Shown here: in pieces, positions 1-11,511 of the stretch
Layout of the letters: each line of letters opens with the position of its first letter
Numbering within the stretch: position 1 is the stretch's first letter
Source of the DNA: Eustoma russellianum
Lineage: Eukaryota > Streptophyta > Magnoliopsida > Gentianales > Gentianaceae
Direction of reading: 5' to 3'
Assembly: GCA_036186865.1 (NCBI GenBank)
Contig: AP025047.1
Span: forward strand, 28,108,161-28,172,160
Length of the DNA: 64,000 nucleotides
Notes under the pieces: generated by a model
Told to the model about the DNA's origin: nothing
What the model saw: only the letters and a program-made list of their open reading frames with translations
Database searches by the model: none
Program-made: the position numbers and the translations under genes

Positions 1-180
1 AAATGTACATTACCCCAGAAACCTACAAGAGGATGTTACACCCGGGTCCATAACCATACCCATAACTGTACATTATCACGGCAACCTACAAGAGGATGTT
101 ACGCTCGGGTCCATAACCATAACCATAACTGTACATTATCCCGGCAACCGACAAGAGGATGTTACGCTCGGGTCCATAAT
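1..180. repeat. Tandem repeat, ~63-bp unit, about 2.9 copies
   Basis: Three successive units begin with TGTACATTA at about 4, 68 and 130, and each contains AAGAGGATGTTACGCTCGGG or a close variant followed by CCATAACCATA. Unit spacing is 62-64 bp. The array probably continues to the left of the window. It lies inside what looks like a chromovirus LTR; the other chromovirus LTRs in this window also carry internal minisatellites. Confidence 0.8.
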
Positions 181-880
181 AATACCGGAATCAAACATAA
201 TGACAGTTTATTCGATATGGGTTTTTAAATCAATATCATACTTTAACTGTTAAAACCATGTAATGCTTATACTTTTAAAATAAAACCATGCAATACCTTT
301 GTAAAAGTATGTCATGATATGCAAATGGTGCAAAAAAATGGACTCGATAACCATCTATACCTTCATCTCTAATTTTCTTCTATCGATCCTCCCATTCATT
401 ACCGGGTTCCTCAATTTTTTTCCGTGACCTTGAAAATTCCAGCACCTTAAACAGTTTTGTTTCCTCACTATGACCCCGAAATCGGTCCCAGAACAATAGT
501 AACGTAAACTCGTAGTTGTGATACCCATCTGTCATCATCTTAACATGCATTTGAGTGTATTTTCGGTAGTAAAGGCGCCTACACGGTTGTTTTGAAGCTG
601 TTTTCGGACCTCCCGATTTTTTGTTCATTTTATTCAAGTTTAAATCTCATTACAAGTTTTCTAAATTATCCTGAGCATTGAATATGTTCAACATCATGCA
701 CCCACAAGAGAATTAACCAAATATCCTCCTCATTCCTTTCTTTAAACTGCCGAAATACACCCCCATTCCCAAGAAGTAGCTTTTTAACTTATCATAGACC
801 CCTACTTTGAGATCTCTCTCTCCTTCGTTGTGCATAATTCATTCTTTAGCTTACGAACATAGGAAAACATCATATGCCGA

Positions 881-882
<2 letters not shown>

Positions 883-943
<61 letters not shown>
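883..943. repeat. (AT)n microsatellite
   Basis: About 30 uninterrupted AT dinucleotides. The reading frame across it is a translated simple repeat, not a gene. Confidence 0.97.
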
Positions 944-947
<4 letters not shown>

Positions 948-2074
948 GAGTAGGTTTTGACTTACCATAGGCTATACTTAAATACCTCTTCATCCTTTAC
1001 CTTTCATTAACCACGGTACCATCTTAGGATAATTCTTCAACATCCAAATAACATGTAAAGTTCATTACAAAAACAGTCCAAAAGTCCTCTTAATTACAAA
1101 CTCTTCATAATTAAAATAGCTCCTTCTCCTTTTCTTGGCTTCATCTCTTGGCTACAAAAGAGAACTCAATATTAGTATTTATATCATATACTAGGATAAC
1201 CCATAATTTCTGCAATTGAGATTTCTTTATGTCACAATAATGCGTCATAATAGTAAAGGTTGGAAAGTAAGTTCTTCCCCCTCTTTTTACTCCTCAAACC
1301 CGTGGGATATAGCATAGGCATACCCATCAAAATTTATGCATAACTTTATCATTTCGCTGGAGTATATATCTATCCATTGTTGTTAGGTTCTCCAATTTTA
1401 ATTATGCAGACTTACTTTTCAAGAATACAAGGTTATACTTAATAAACTCTTAAAACAGTCTATGTCCTCAACACTTCCTTCCATTCTAAATCTTCTATCA
1501 AGGTACATTAAAATTTTCCACCAAAACAAGGCCCTCTCTTTCTCTTTTCCAAGCAAAACCATCCTCTCCCTCTTGGGCCCCTCTTCATTTCTTTACTAAC
1601 TTCAATAAGAAAGAGGGTATAATAGTTCCTAGATCCCACACACAATGATATAATGCAAGTGTCAAGAACTTCATGGACAAAGTAAGGGGATTTCTTACTG
1701 CTTCCACCCCAACTTCTGAACCCATTTCCATTTCCCTTTATTAACTAACCAAGAATAAAATCCAACTAAAATTTTATCACTAATTAAGCATCAAAGAAGT
1801 ATCCTCACTGCCTAGTCACTTTCTTGGCCAAAAGGAAATCGGTACCCCTAATAGTAGCCACAACCGTACCCCTCTCCCTTCGGCACCCTTTTTATTCACC
1901 CACCAATTCAACAAAATTCATAGTATTTAGGCCAAGAAATCAACACTTGAAGCAATTACACCACAAATGCTTCCAAGCACCAAATAATCTAGACTTGCAT
2001 CCTATAATATAACCCAAGATCTAGTGGTAGCATATTCAAGGTTCAAATACATTTCTAGGTAGATAAAGAAAATA

Positions 2075-2296
2075 CTTGCCTTTAAGTTCTTGTTCTTGTT
2101 GGGTTCTTGTGGATGAGCTTTATTCCTTCCTTTTTGAAGCTTGAATGGAGTCTCCTATGGCGGGGCCTGCACACAGTTGCAAGGGTAGAGGAAAAACAGT
2201 GAGCTTTTGGGTTTGTAGAGAACATAAGCTTAAGGAAAAATCAATATTTTCTACCTTTAATCCCTCAATGAGTTAGGGAAGATGGAGCTTACCTTG
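2075..2296 (-). other. Predicted splice signals in the LTR: donor, mini-exon, GC donor
   Basis: Reading the minus strand, ACAAG|GTAAGC at 2293/2292 is a near-perfect 5' splice site. Further on, TGTGTGCAG near 2168 is a possible 3' splice site, and TTAAAG|GCAAGTA at 2080/2079 matches the consensus of GC-AG introns. The enclosed mini-exon would be about 87 nt. The same order of signals occurs in element C, and the second half of it in elements A/B. Prediction only, but the repetition in independent LTR families makes chance less likely. Confidence 0.45.
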
Positions 2297-3100
2297 TCTT
2301 GTTTGAATCGAGATTGCTTTCTATTTGGTTCTTCCTTGACCGAGAGTTGAAGGGAGTGGGAGGGATAAGCTTGCTTCTTACAACTAATAGTTGGCTTAGT
2401 GGAATAAGATGGAGACAAGGCCATGGAGCTTGCGGTTGAGGGAAATTGATATAGAAGATGGTGGAAGATTGGAGAAGATGGCGTGATGGAGCTTTAGTCT
2501 TCCATTGGGGAAGAAGGAGGCTGGCGTCCAGGGAGGGCAGAGGAAGGAGAATGGGTTACGCTTCTAGGGGATATGATGATGTTGGTGGATATTTTACGGG
2601 GTGCCAAATATTTTAAGGGAAACGTTCTAGAATAGGGCTTCCATTTGGGTTCATTCCTGTTGAGGCTTAGTAAAACAATTTGGGCTTCAAGAGGGTAAGA
2701 TGGCTGGCCCTTAGAGGCTGTTGGGCAAATTTTCCATTTCTAATTTTAAGTCTACATTGGTTAGATAATAGATCAATTCCCTAGCGATTTATTTAATTGG
2801 ATATACTTATATATTAATATGTGTTACCTAATAATGTAAATTATTAATAAAATAACTTCCGATGAGTCGAAACACATTCGTTGTAAAATGTACGTCCTAG
2901 CTCGGGAGTGGGCTACAACAATTATAATGTATTATACATTCAATTAAACAAAATAAACGATTTAATATAAATCATCTCAATGGATCCACATTTATGGATC
3001 AAATAGATCACAATAACTTTAAATGAGCATACTCAAAAGTTAATAAATGTCTAGACAAAACATAAGATCAAAGAATAACAAATTAAGAAGATTTAAGGAG

Positions 3101-3289
3101 TCACATAATAGTAGCGGGATCCAGGAAAACTTTAACATGCAATTCTTTAGTCATAGGATCAGCAATCATCAACTCCATATTAACATGTTCAACTTGTACT
3201 TTTAATTGTTTGACATGATATGACTTCAAAGACTTTATGCCGATATATTTGCTGTGACTTTCATTTTTATTATTTTTTGAAAAGAACAC
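3101..3289 (-). pseudogene. Copia RNase H C-terminal fragment
   Basis: The frame contains HSKYIGIKSL and, further on, VEHVNMELMIADPMTKELHVKVF. These match the end of copia RNase H, where the family has SKHIDIKY...VEHI.T..MIADPLTKGL. It is the extreme 3' coding end of element E. Upstream sequence is frameshifted. Confidence 0.8.
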
Positions 3290-3599
3290 AACAGCTGATT
3301 GTCGCAGAAAAACTTTACGGGTCTATGAGCACTATTGACAACTTTTAGAACACTGATGAAATTTCTCATCCATAAAGCCTGTAAAGTAGCTTCATAGCAT
3401 TTTTAGGACACTGGTCCAAACTGAACTTTTTTCTTATGACAATAGGTGACGCAATGGACACATAATTTTACATACTAAATCTCTCAAATTCTTTGTTAAT
3501 GTAGGTTATTATTGAAAAAGATCAAGTAATGTACTTGTTCTATCTCTATGAATCTCTACGCTAAAGACATAAGATTCTTCATCCATATCCTCTATATTA

Positions 3600-4017
3600 A
3601 AGCTCATGTGAGAAATCGCACAACCCAAGATCATTGGTTGTTAGCAAAATATCATCTACATATATGACTAAAAACATATTTGCTTTCACTAATTTTGAGG
3701 TATATATGTTGATCAATAATATTCTCTATAAAGCCAAATGAAGAGATTACCTCATAAAACCTAAGGTTCTATTAAGGAAAAGCTTGTTTAAGCCCATATA
3801 TGAATTTATTCAATTTGCAAGCCAATTGATCATCATCAGAATTGGCAAAGCCTTCAGGTTTACTCATGTATACCTCTTCATCATGAAACCCATTAAAAAA
3901 GTATAGTTTTCACATCCATTTGATGTAACTTGAGATCAAAATGAGCTAGTAATGCTATGATTATTCAAAATAAATCATTGTTTGAGACTGGAGAGAAGGT
4001 TTCATGGTAATAAATGC
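3600..4017 (-). pseudogene. Copia reverse transcriptase fragment, downstream part
   Basis: Minus-strand reading across small frameshifts gives HETFSPVS, then HQMDVKT, FFNGFHDEEVYMSKPEGF, KLNKFIYGLKQA, and the catalytic motif YVDDILL near 3640-3670. These are the conserved blocks of copia RT in order. The reading is cut at 4017 by the fold-back insertion, and the upstream codons resume after 5414. Confidence 0.8.
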
Positions 4018-4027
4018 CTTCTTTTTT

Positions 4028-5404
4028 GAGAAAATCTCACTTATTAGCCTAAGGTTTGGCCCATTACTCAGTTAGCAGCCTAACGTTCATGAAACTCACT
4101 TAATAACAACTCTTTTGCCGAAATGTCTCACTTGTAGCCAGTTGACCGTTGACCAACCGTTGACTAACCGTTGACCAGCCGTTGACTTTCTCAGACCAAC
4201 CAGAATCTGACACGTGGCAACCCTTTTTAATTAAAAAAAATAAAATTGTATTTTTGAATAAATTGATTTAAAATGAATTTAAAAATTCTAAAAAATTATA
4301 AAAATTAATTAAAAACATTTTAAATATCAAAAAATTAGGAAAAAAATATAAAAATAATAAAAAATTACCCACAACACTCCAGCACTCCACCCACCTACCC
4401 CCCCATGCCACACCACCCACCCACCCACCAACCCCCCCCCCCCTGCACCCCCGGCCAAAAATTTTTTTAATTTTTTTTTCAAACTCACTCATAACGCTCC
4501 GACCAACCCCGCGTCCCCTCCCCCACCCCCTCCTCTCGCGAAATTTTTTTTTAAAAATTTTTTCTAACTCATCCATAACATCCTAACCACCCGTGCGTCC
4601 CCTCTCCCACCCCCGCGCACACCTCAAAAAAATTTAAAATTTTTTCAACTCACCCACAAAGCTCCGACCATCCCGCAGAACCCGAAACAATCCAACCCTC
4701 AGTCCAAAAAGAAAATGACAATGTTAGTCTTGCAACTTGGAAAAAGAAAATAATATAATTCGAAAAAATGGCAGGGGACCTCTGCAATTCGAGTCACGCT
4801 ACCACATTTATATACATTGTCATTATTTTATAAGTATTATTATTCTCCAACTATTTTGACGAAGGCATTGAATAGAAATGTGCGCGGGGTTGGGAGAGTT
4901 AGAAAAAATTTAAAAAAAAAATCGCGAGAGGAGGGTGTGGGGGAGGGGACGCGGGGGTGGTCGGAGCGTTATGAGTGAGTTTAAAAAAAAATTAAAAAAA
5001 TTTTTGGCCGGGGGGTGCGGGGGGGTGGGTGGGTGGGTGGTGTGGCGTGGGGGGGTAGGTGGGTGGAGTGCTGGAGTGTTGTGGGTAATTTTTTATTATT
5101 TTTATACTTTTTTCCTAATTTTTTGATATTTAAAATGTTTTTTAATTAATTTTTACAATTTTTTAGAATTTTTAAATTCATTTGAAATCAATTTATTCAA
5201 AAATACAATTTTATTTTTTTTAATTAAAAAGGGTTGCCACGTGTCAGATTCTGGTTGGTCTGAGAAAGTCAACGGTTGGTCAACGGTCAACTGGCTACAA
5301 GTGAGACATTTCGGCAAAAGAGTTGTTATTAAGTGAGTTTCATGAACGTTAGGCTGCTAACTGAGTAATGGGCCAAACCTTAGGCTAATAAGTGAGATTT
5401 TCTC
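4028..5404. mobile_element. Fold-back Mutator-like (MULE) element with ~550-bp inverted arms
   Basis: The ends are GAGAAAATCTCACTTATTAG and its reverse complement. The inverted arms extend about 550 bp (roughly 4028-4590 and 4885-5404) around a short centre. A direct 10-bp repeat, CTTCTTTTTT, flanks it at 4018-4027 and 5405-5414. GAGAAAAT-type termini with 9-10 bp target duplications are typical of Mutator-like elements. Each arm contains GTTGACC/GGTCAAC-type repeats near the outside and a C- or G-rich stretch inside. No transposase is present; reading frames in the arms (for example 4268-4576) are low-complexity shadows. It must be mobilised in trans, if at all. Confidence 0.85.
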
Positions 5405-5414
5405 CTTCTTTTTT

Positions 5415-5600
5415 GAGTAAAACATTTGGCTACAAGTCTGGGTTTATAATGTTAAATGTAACCAAATGAGTCTCTTTTGGTCTTAAAGACCCATTTGCAT
5501 CTCACCACAGAGGCTCTATTTGGTAACATAGCGAGGTATTAGAATTTTTTTACCCATTGATTACATCTCTTCTTTTATAACATCGTATCACAATGATGAT
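5415..5600 (-). pseudogene. Copia reverse transcriptase fragment, upstream part
   Basis: Minus-strand codons give CKWVFKTKRDSFGYI, then YKPRLVAK and FTQKEG, the start of copia RT. After the fold-back insertion, the reading continues at 4017 with YYHETFSPVS. The break falls at a single point in the RT coding sequence, confirming insertion into an existing copia element. Confidence 0.8.
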
Positions 5601-6115
5601 TTGTCACCACTCATGGTTTATAAAATTGAGACAGGATCATGATTCAGTCTAATATCGTAATCGGACTCTTTGAGACATTCGGCATACTCACTATAAATTA
5701 TGACCTTCTAAATTTTGAGGATCTTTGGATTTCCACTAGTGCAGTAGATGTCAGATTAGTGTGCTCGATCTTAATTAATTTTTCTTGATGCGAGTCTTCA
5801 ACTTGAGGTTGCACAACTGATAGCTCTTTATTATACTGAGTAGCAATCGAATTGTTCATACGTAAAATGCATAACATGTTTATCCCTTACTTTATCAAAG
5901 TTGAATTGACTATTCAAATCACTCCCACTTATTTCATGATCATCAAAAAATTTAGCAAATCTTCAACCACTATTGGAGTATATGATGAACAATAGAATCT
6001 ATATCCTTTGGAGTTAACTGTGTATCCAATAAAGTAACCATTTTTTGTTTACTTATCCAGTTTCTTTAGGTTATACCTCTAACTTCAAATGGACAACGTC
6101 ATACGTGTAAATATT

Positions 6116-6700
6116 TTAAGCTGGGTCTTCAACCATTCTGCAATTCAAAAGGTGTTTTATGGCCTTCGATGGGACTGTCTTTAAAACATACACAACAATT
6201 TTTAAAGCTTCACTCCAAAAGGATACAAGTAAATTTGTAGTGCTAAACATGCCCCTAACCATGTCCATAATAGTATGGTTCTTTCTTTTAGCAACACCAT
6301 TTCGTTGTGGTTTGCCAGTCATTGTGTATTGGTTAATAATACCCTTTGTCTGAAGGAATTCAGCACATGGACTAATCATTGTCCTTTTTCTGTGTAACGT
6401 CCATATTATCCTTTTGTTTCACTACTTCTAATTTGAAGATTTTTAATGCATCAGGTTTTTCAGATCTGTCACATAAGCGATAGAGGTACATGACTCTTGA
6501 ATAGTCGTCGTTAAATAAAATAAAATATTTCTGACCATTCAATCATGGTGTGCGAAATGGCCAGAGATATACATGTGTATGATTTCAAGAGGATGATAAC
6601 TTGTTTTAGCATCCTTAATTGTCTTGTTGGTTTGCTTGGATTATACATTCCACATAAGTATCCATATTGATAAAATCTAGAGTTTATAAAACTCATTCAT
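6116..6700 (-). pseudogene. Copia integrase fragment
   Basis: The frame at 6379-6116 contains YTMTGKPQRNGVAKRKNHTI followed by MDMVRGM. This is the region around the catalytic glutamate of copia integrase (family: P.QNGVAERKNRTI...R.ML), with lysine at the usual glutamate position (AKRKN rather than AERKN). Sequence at 6700-6510 reads in broken frames as the start of the integrase core. Not functional. Confidence 0.8.
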
Positions 6701-6749
6701 TAACCAAGCTTTTCATTCTATCGATTGAGATATGTCAGAATCTTTTGTG

Positions 6750-7017
6750 CCAAAGCCTTGATGAGTTCTTATTGATAATACAGTGGTTTGAAGCATTGCT
6801 TGTTAAGAGAGTATGCTCATATATGAGATCTAACTCAAGTTGAAACAAAAAAACCATTCAATTTGGCAGAGCCAATGAATTTATTATCTTTCAGAAGGTT
6901 CATAACAAAAAGATGAGAATTAAAATTTTATCCAATAACAGAAAGTCTAGAAAGAGAAATTAAATTTCTTGAAAATGACGGAACATAAAAGTTATTTTCC
7001 AAATCTAAATGAAAATC
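6750..7017 (-). pseudogene. Copia GAG-pre-integrase remnant
   Basis: Minus-strand reading just below 7017 gives FYVPSFSRNLISLSRLSVIG, which is the conserved VLYVP...NLLSVSKL block following the copia protease. It is disrupted downstream and interrupted at 7018 by the LTR fragment. Confidence 0.7.
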
Positions 7018-7721
7018 TGTAGCGCCCCTTACGGGACTAGGGCCTCGGCACGGTGACTTGTATGGGGACTTGATTTATTTGGAGGATAAGATTTAGGATG
7101 ATGATATCTTAGAATTTGGTTGAAATTCTAAGTGTTGATATACATGATATTGGTGTTCTCTAAGAACTTGACAGTATAGATGTTCACCAGATAAAGATAT
7201 ATGTGCTAAATGTTATTTATTTGCTTTTATTTTATGTCACTTTATTTATAAATATAGACGTGCTTTATTATGTTCATTATTATGATTATCATTACTTTGT
7301 TACACCGTCTTCACATGTATGATCCACATGACGTATCTAGTAGGACTACTTGCTGGACGATTATGTTTTATTGCTCATACTTGCCTTATCACTATTTGCA
7401 GAGAACAGGTATCAGTTACAGTTTTATCGAGGATACTTTAGCTAGATTACCGACATAGACGCAGTAGACCGAGAGAGTAACTTTAGAGGTGTTATTAGTT
7501 GAATTATCATGTACTCAGAGTAGTACAGGATATGGTATCGGATAATTTGTACAAAATTGTAATGTACAGTAATGCATGTCGATTGTATTTTTGTTTATGT
7601 TTATGATGCTTCCGCTTATCGATTTATTATTATCATGTATAGTATCGACGCCTTGTACTTCTCGTAACAGAGTACAGCGGGTGTACTGGGCCGAAACTCT
7701 AGTTTTGAGTGGGTCGCTACA
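7018..7721 (+). mobile_element. LTR fragment related to element C, inserted in copia E
   Basis: The minus strand from 7721 reads TGTAGCGACCC, then GTTTCGGCCCAGTACACCCG, and later AAGGCAAGTATGAGC and GTCATGTGGATCATACATG. The same blocks, in the same order, start the LTR of element C at 40861 on the plus strand. This copy is therefore in the opposite orientation and its U5 end is at 7721. Both ends are TGTAGCG in inverted orientation (TGTAGCGCCCC at 7018), which a complete LTR of this family would not have, and I see no target duplication. It may be a rearranged or truncated LTR. Confidence 0.6.
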
Positions 7722-8230
7722 ATATACCTATTGGAGCAACTCCCAACCCGAATACCAACTGAGCTATGCCATGGGACAAATTAAGTATTTCTATCACATG
7801 CAACATGTCAAAAGTGTTCTAAAAGATGCTCATGTTCCAATCTTAATTTAAAAATTACACGATATTATAAAATACTCTTGTAGAAAAAGTAACCTAATAC
7901 ATCGAAAACTACCTATATTAATTCTATTAAGAGAATACATCAGGTCCACAACATTCACCACGAACGGAAAAAAAGTCATTCGTCCAAATACTTGCAGCGC
8001 CAAAAGTTGCCCCTAAAATTAAACTGGCACAATCCTATTGTGTAAGTCGACTTTTTATTTTTCTGAAAATGAAATCGATATATTGGCTCAATAATATAGC
8101 TTCTTCTGCTTCATGTTGGTCATAATGTCTGTTTTTGTCTGCATAAGTTTCTTGATGATTATGGCAAATTTAAAGATGATATTTAGGAAGAAGATGATGT
8201 GAGGAGGGCTACACAGGTTGATAAAGGAAA

Positions 8231-8845
8231 AAAGAATTGTTATGGGTGATTATCATTACAAGAAAAAAAATAAAAAATAACAATCTACTATAGTTTTAGC
8301 AATTAAACAATACACTAAATTTTGTTCTCAATATATTAAAAAGTGTTCTTCTAACATGTTAGGGGACACAATAATACCAGGTAAGCTTAGACTATGCATA
8401 ATTTGGGCATTTAGCAAATATTTGATGGTTGAAGAGAGAAGCGCACGTCTAATCATGTTTCTGAATTTAGTGGATCGCTACAAATCTTGTTCCCAAAGCA
8501 AAATTATGTACGCTGTTATGTTGTGTCATGTCGGCAGCATTACATTCATTGAATTTAATAGGTATATAACTACTTTTACCTTTCTATGTACTTTTGATTT
8601 GGTATTATACAATACATGTTACTACATAATAGATATGCATGACATACAATACATGATAAATATATAATTAATACTAATACACGTGATGTATAATATATTA
8701 ATGTTCAATACATAAAATAAAATCATCACAAGGTGACAAGACAAACAACAATAAAAATAAAACGAACTTTACACTTATAAATGTTTAAACCTAAGACCTC
8801 TTAGTTTTGGACCTTTAGCTCTAACAATTTTGGCTAGGTTTATTC
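8231..8845. other. No gene recognised
   Basis: AT-rich sequence without a recognisable domain. The open frame at 8356-8667 (plus) has no motif I know, lies in AT-rich DNA and ends in low-complexity sequence; I do not call it a gene. Confidence 0.5.
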
Positions 8846-8849
8846 GCGA

Positions 8850-8946
8850 TATATATATATATATGTATATATATATGTATATATATATATATATGTATAT
8901 GTATATATATGTATATGTATATGTATATATGTGTGTGCGCGCGCGC
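8850..8946. repeat. (TATATG)n/(GTGC) microsatellite
   Basis: Alternating TA and TATG units followed by GTGTGTGCGCGCGCGC. A second, shorter TATG-rich stretch lies at about 9136-9174. Confidence 0.95.
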
Positions 8947-9249
8947 TTTTACCTTGGCAGTCATATCGTTATCGATAAGGGCAAAGGGATCTCTTAACTC
9001 TTCTTTTTATTATATCTTCTGTTTTATTAAGTAGGCCTATTCAATATGCATAGAATTGATAAAATTTAAATGCATAGATACCAAATTGAGATACTTAATC
9101 TTATCTCCTATCTTTCTATTTTATTAAGTGAGATCATATATATGTATGTATACATATATGTATATGTATATATTAATTTGGTAAAATTTATAATACATAT
9201 CAATCATCTCATTTAGTGGGATAAGAACATGTAACAGGAGATCATATAA

Positions 9250-9328
9250 AAAAAATTCTTTATCGCAAATAACATGATTTCATTTCACAAAAAATTCTTT
9301 ATCGCAAATAACATGATTTCATTTCACA
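9250..9328. repeat. Direct tandem duplication, ~38 bp x 2
   Basis: The block AATTCTTTATCGCAAATAAC plus the following ATGATTTCATTTCAC occurs twice back to back. Probably a replication-slippage or repair duplication. Confidence 0.9.
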
Positions 9329-9837
9329 CGTAGGGAAAAACATAGAAGATCATTTGGAAGTGTGATTCAAATTTTGACGTGCATTGTATGATAATTTATT
9401 TTTTTTTTCGATAAGGGAGATAGATTAGCAAAATTAGAAGATTTTATGCGCTCCTATCGCTTCGTTCCTACTTTTGCCTTTTTGCTTTAGACTAGATACC
9501 TTAAAAAAAAATAAAGATGCATGTTTTAATTAGAACATTAATTTTAAATTTGTCATTACACAACAGGTGCATAGCCAATTCCACGAATTTAATCTAAAAT
9601 AAATAAGGGTATTCACAAGCATAGGAAACTAAACTACAAACAAAATTGCACTATTCATGAATTATTGATGAAGTGAAAAATTTGATGGATACAAGGGGAA
9701 AAAGAAACCTGTGATGTTTTTTCTTTCAAAAGTATTTGGAGAATCAAATAGGACAAATTTGAAGAGGAAACATCTGTGATTGGAGAGGGTGGGGGGTTGG
9801 GGGGGGCATCTTCATTTGTTGTATTCCTTGGCATGTA
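9329..9837. other. No gene recognised
   Basis: AT-rich, with a G-rich patch near 9787-9808. No coding or element signal found. Confidence 0.5.
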
Positions 9838-10000
9838 GGCTTACCTGCAGTGATGGGGGCTCCTAATGCAGACTACTGTATATATGATTAAGCTCCTGCT
9901 AGCGGGCCGTTGGATACCTGATTTACATCCGTACACTACCTTTTGGACTGGATGTGACAGTGACTCTTACTGGTTGGGGTTTTGAGGGATGGCATCCAAA
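9838..10000 (+). repeat. SINE-like dispersed repeat, copy 1
   Basis: Contains CTGCAGTGATGGGGGCTCC, GCAGACTACTGTATA, CGGGCCGTTGGATACCTGA and GACTCTTACTGGTTGGGG in that order. The same order occurs on the minus strand at about 38130-37960. The second copy is longer upstream and includes GGGGTTCAATTCTTGG, which resembles a tRNA B box. A SINE is the best guess for the family. Confidence 0.5.
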
Positions 10001-10430
10001 AGAGAGGTCAAAAGGGCCACTTGATTGCAAGGAGGCACGAATCCACCATCATATATTCCACATCTTTCTCTTTAAGTGCTTCTGGATCATGGCTGCCTCG
10101 CATGCTTTATCTCTCTGCATCATAAAAAAGAAAAATAAGTTAGGAAAAAATATATCACAAGCCTAAATTGTACGTACCACATTATGCTTCTTATTTTAAA
10201 CACAATCACTAATCTAATATCAACTTTTTTTATACTTATATATTTGGTTAATGAATATCTAATAGAACGCGTTTAGTCTTTTGTACTACAACGATACTCT
10301 ATTAAAGAATTGAATACAACATGATAGCTTAGTGATCAACATACCAGCATCATAATATCCACTGGATTTGTCTGTGTCAAAGTTGTGAAAGGTGCTTGCT
10401 GCTGTAAGCTTCATTGACAGAAACTGAATC
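10001..10430. other. No gene recognised
   Basis: No coding domain or repeat family recognised in this stretch between the SINE-like repeat and the GA/G microsatellite. The frame at 9954-10166 overlaps the repeat and looks fortuitous. Confidence 0.5.
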
Positions 10431-10471
10431 GAGAGAGAGAGAGAGTGGGGGGGGGGGGGGGGGGGGGGGGG
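10431..10471. repeat. (GA)n followed by a 25-nt G run
   Basis: GA repeats at 10431-10446 run into an uninterrupted stretch of 25 guanines (10447-10471). A run of this length could form G-quadruplex structure; it could also be length-unstable or an assembly artefact. Confidence 0.95.
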
Positions 10472-10665
10472 AGATAGTAAATCGTCAAGTAATTAGTATG
10501 TACGCACAACAATGAAAGCAAACTCGTAGCTTAAATAAATCAGATACTTTTTTTTGGTTAAAATGTAAAAATTTCATTTAACCAATGATCAAAAAAGGAT
10601 CAGGCCATATACAATTCCACTAGGCATACCCAGGATGTAGAGCATACAATCACCAAAATCCTACT

Positions 10666-11511
10666 TTACGTGTCATGTACCTGTAAAGCCCAATACACAT
10701 GAGTAACAACTCTATGGGCTACATCCCGGGCAATGAGGATCTCATCTTCAAAAATTCTAAGATTCCTAGCCTGCCATATAAAATAAACGGTAGCCGCAAA
10801 AGATGCCTTGATGTACTTAGTTCTTCCGCTCTTGTGTCTAGCATGCTTACCTGACCAACGTAATAAGGCATTCAAGGAAAGAAACTGCCTCGAGATGCCA
10901 ATCCAGTTTAAAACCATTGCCCAAACCTGTCTCGCAAACGAACATGAGAAAAGCAAGTGATCATTAGTCTCCGTACTAACACCACACAGTGGACATAACA
11001 GGTCCGCCAAAACAAAATGCAGATTATTCCTCGTTGGAAGTCTGTTGCGAGCCGCCAACCAAAACATAAAACAATGCTTTGGTGTACTTGAAGATACCCA
11101 AATGGTAGAATACCATTTCACCTTTTGTCCTTTGTTCCTGAAAATATTATATGCGGAAGAGGAGATAGAACATCGATTAGCATCCCATCTACAAATCAAA
11201 GCCTCACAAGCTTGAACGTCACCAAAGTAATCAATAAGAAAGTCCCTAATGTGAAAAAGTCGCTTCATGAATACAGAGTAAGAATTTTTAACTTGGTGAT
11301 GCCAAAATCCATTATGAAGGCCATAATAGTGATGAACCCATCGAACCCAAAGAGTGTCCTTCTTACTTTGAATGTTCCATAGGTGTTTTAACAAAAGAGC
11401 ATTGTTCCATGCCTTTAGGTCAAATAAACCCAAGCCACCCTCATTCTTCGGGCGACAAACATTAGTCCAAGTCACCCATGCTTTCTTCTTATGCTCACCT
11501 TGCGATCCCAC
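10666..11511 (-). pseudogene. LINE ORF2 C-terminal region with zf-RVT domain
   Basis: The frame contains RPKNEGGLGLFDLKAWNNAL, typical of the region after the RT of plant L1 LINEs. It then has the zinc-binding block PKHCFMFWLAARNRLPTRNN, followed by CPLCGVSTETNDHLLFSC (C-x2-C...H...C). The last part, VYFIWQARNLRIFEDE, matches the usual C terminus. A frameshift near 11480-11510 separates it from the upstream RT frame. In active LINEs this region binds nucleic acid and supports target-primed reverse transcription. Confidence 0.9.

Larger units (their letters stand above)
1..2920 (-). mobile_element. Partial LTR of a chromovirus-type Ty3/gypsy element (left end outside window)
   Basis: The block ends in GGCTACAACA, so in minus sense it starts TGTTGTAGCC, like the TGTTATGCC and TGTTACAACC starts of the two better-preserved chromovirus LTRs here. 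It shares their layout: a minisatellite, a long AT-rich stretch, and a 5'-UTR-like stretch with splice-donor motifs at 2293 and 2080. No polypurine tract or pol sequence follows at 2921, so this is a solo or truncated LTR. The reading frame at 380-637 (minus) matches no family I recognise and I do not call it a gene. The assignment rests on structure, not on an alignment. Confidence 0.5.
2921..8230 (-). mobile_element. Decayed Ty1/copia element (E), interrupted twice
   Basis: Reading right to left, remnants appear in copia order: GAG-pre-integrase (about 7017-6750), integrase (6700-6116), reverse transcriptase (about 5600-3600, split by the fold-back element) and the end of RNase H (3289-3101). 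Frameshifts and stops are frequent, so only motifs can be read. The segment 7722-8230 seems to continue upstream but is too decayed for a firm call. No LTRs were identified. The RT and pre-integrase parts line up across the inserted 4028-5404 and 7018-7721 blocks, so those inserted later. Confidence 0.75.

Noticed and set aside
380..637. 85-codon minus-strand frame rich in R, K, Y and E
   Set aside because: No family recognised and it lies within a probable LTR; coding status cannot be supported.
4268..5126. Gly/Trp/Arg-rich frames on both strands
   Set aside because: Mirror-image shadows of the G/C-rich stretches in the fold-back arms.
7740..7800. tRNA-like A box (TAGCTCAGTTGG, minus strand) suggesting a tRNA gene or SINE
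   Set aside because: No B box in the expected position and no cloverleaf can be drawn; a SINE remnant cannot be excluded but is not supported.
8356..8667. 103-codon plus-strand frame
   Set aside because: No domain, AT-rich context, ends in low-complexity sequence; chance frame is likely.
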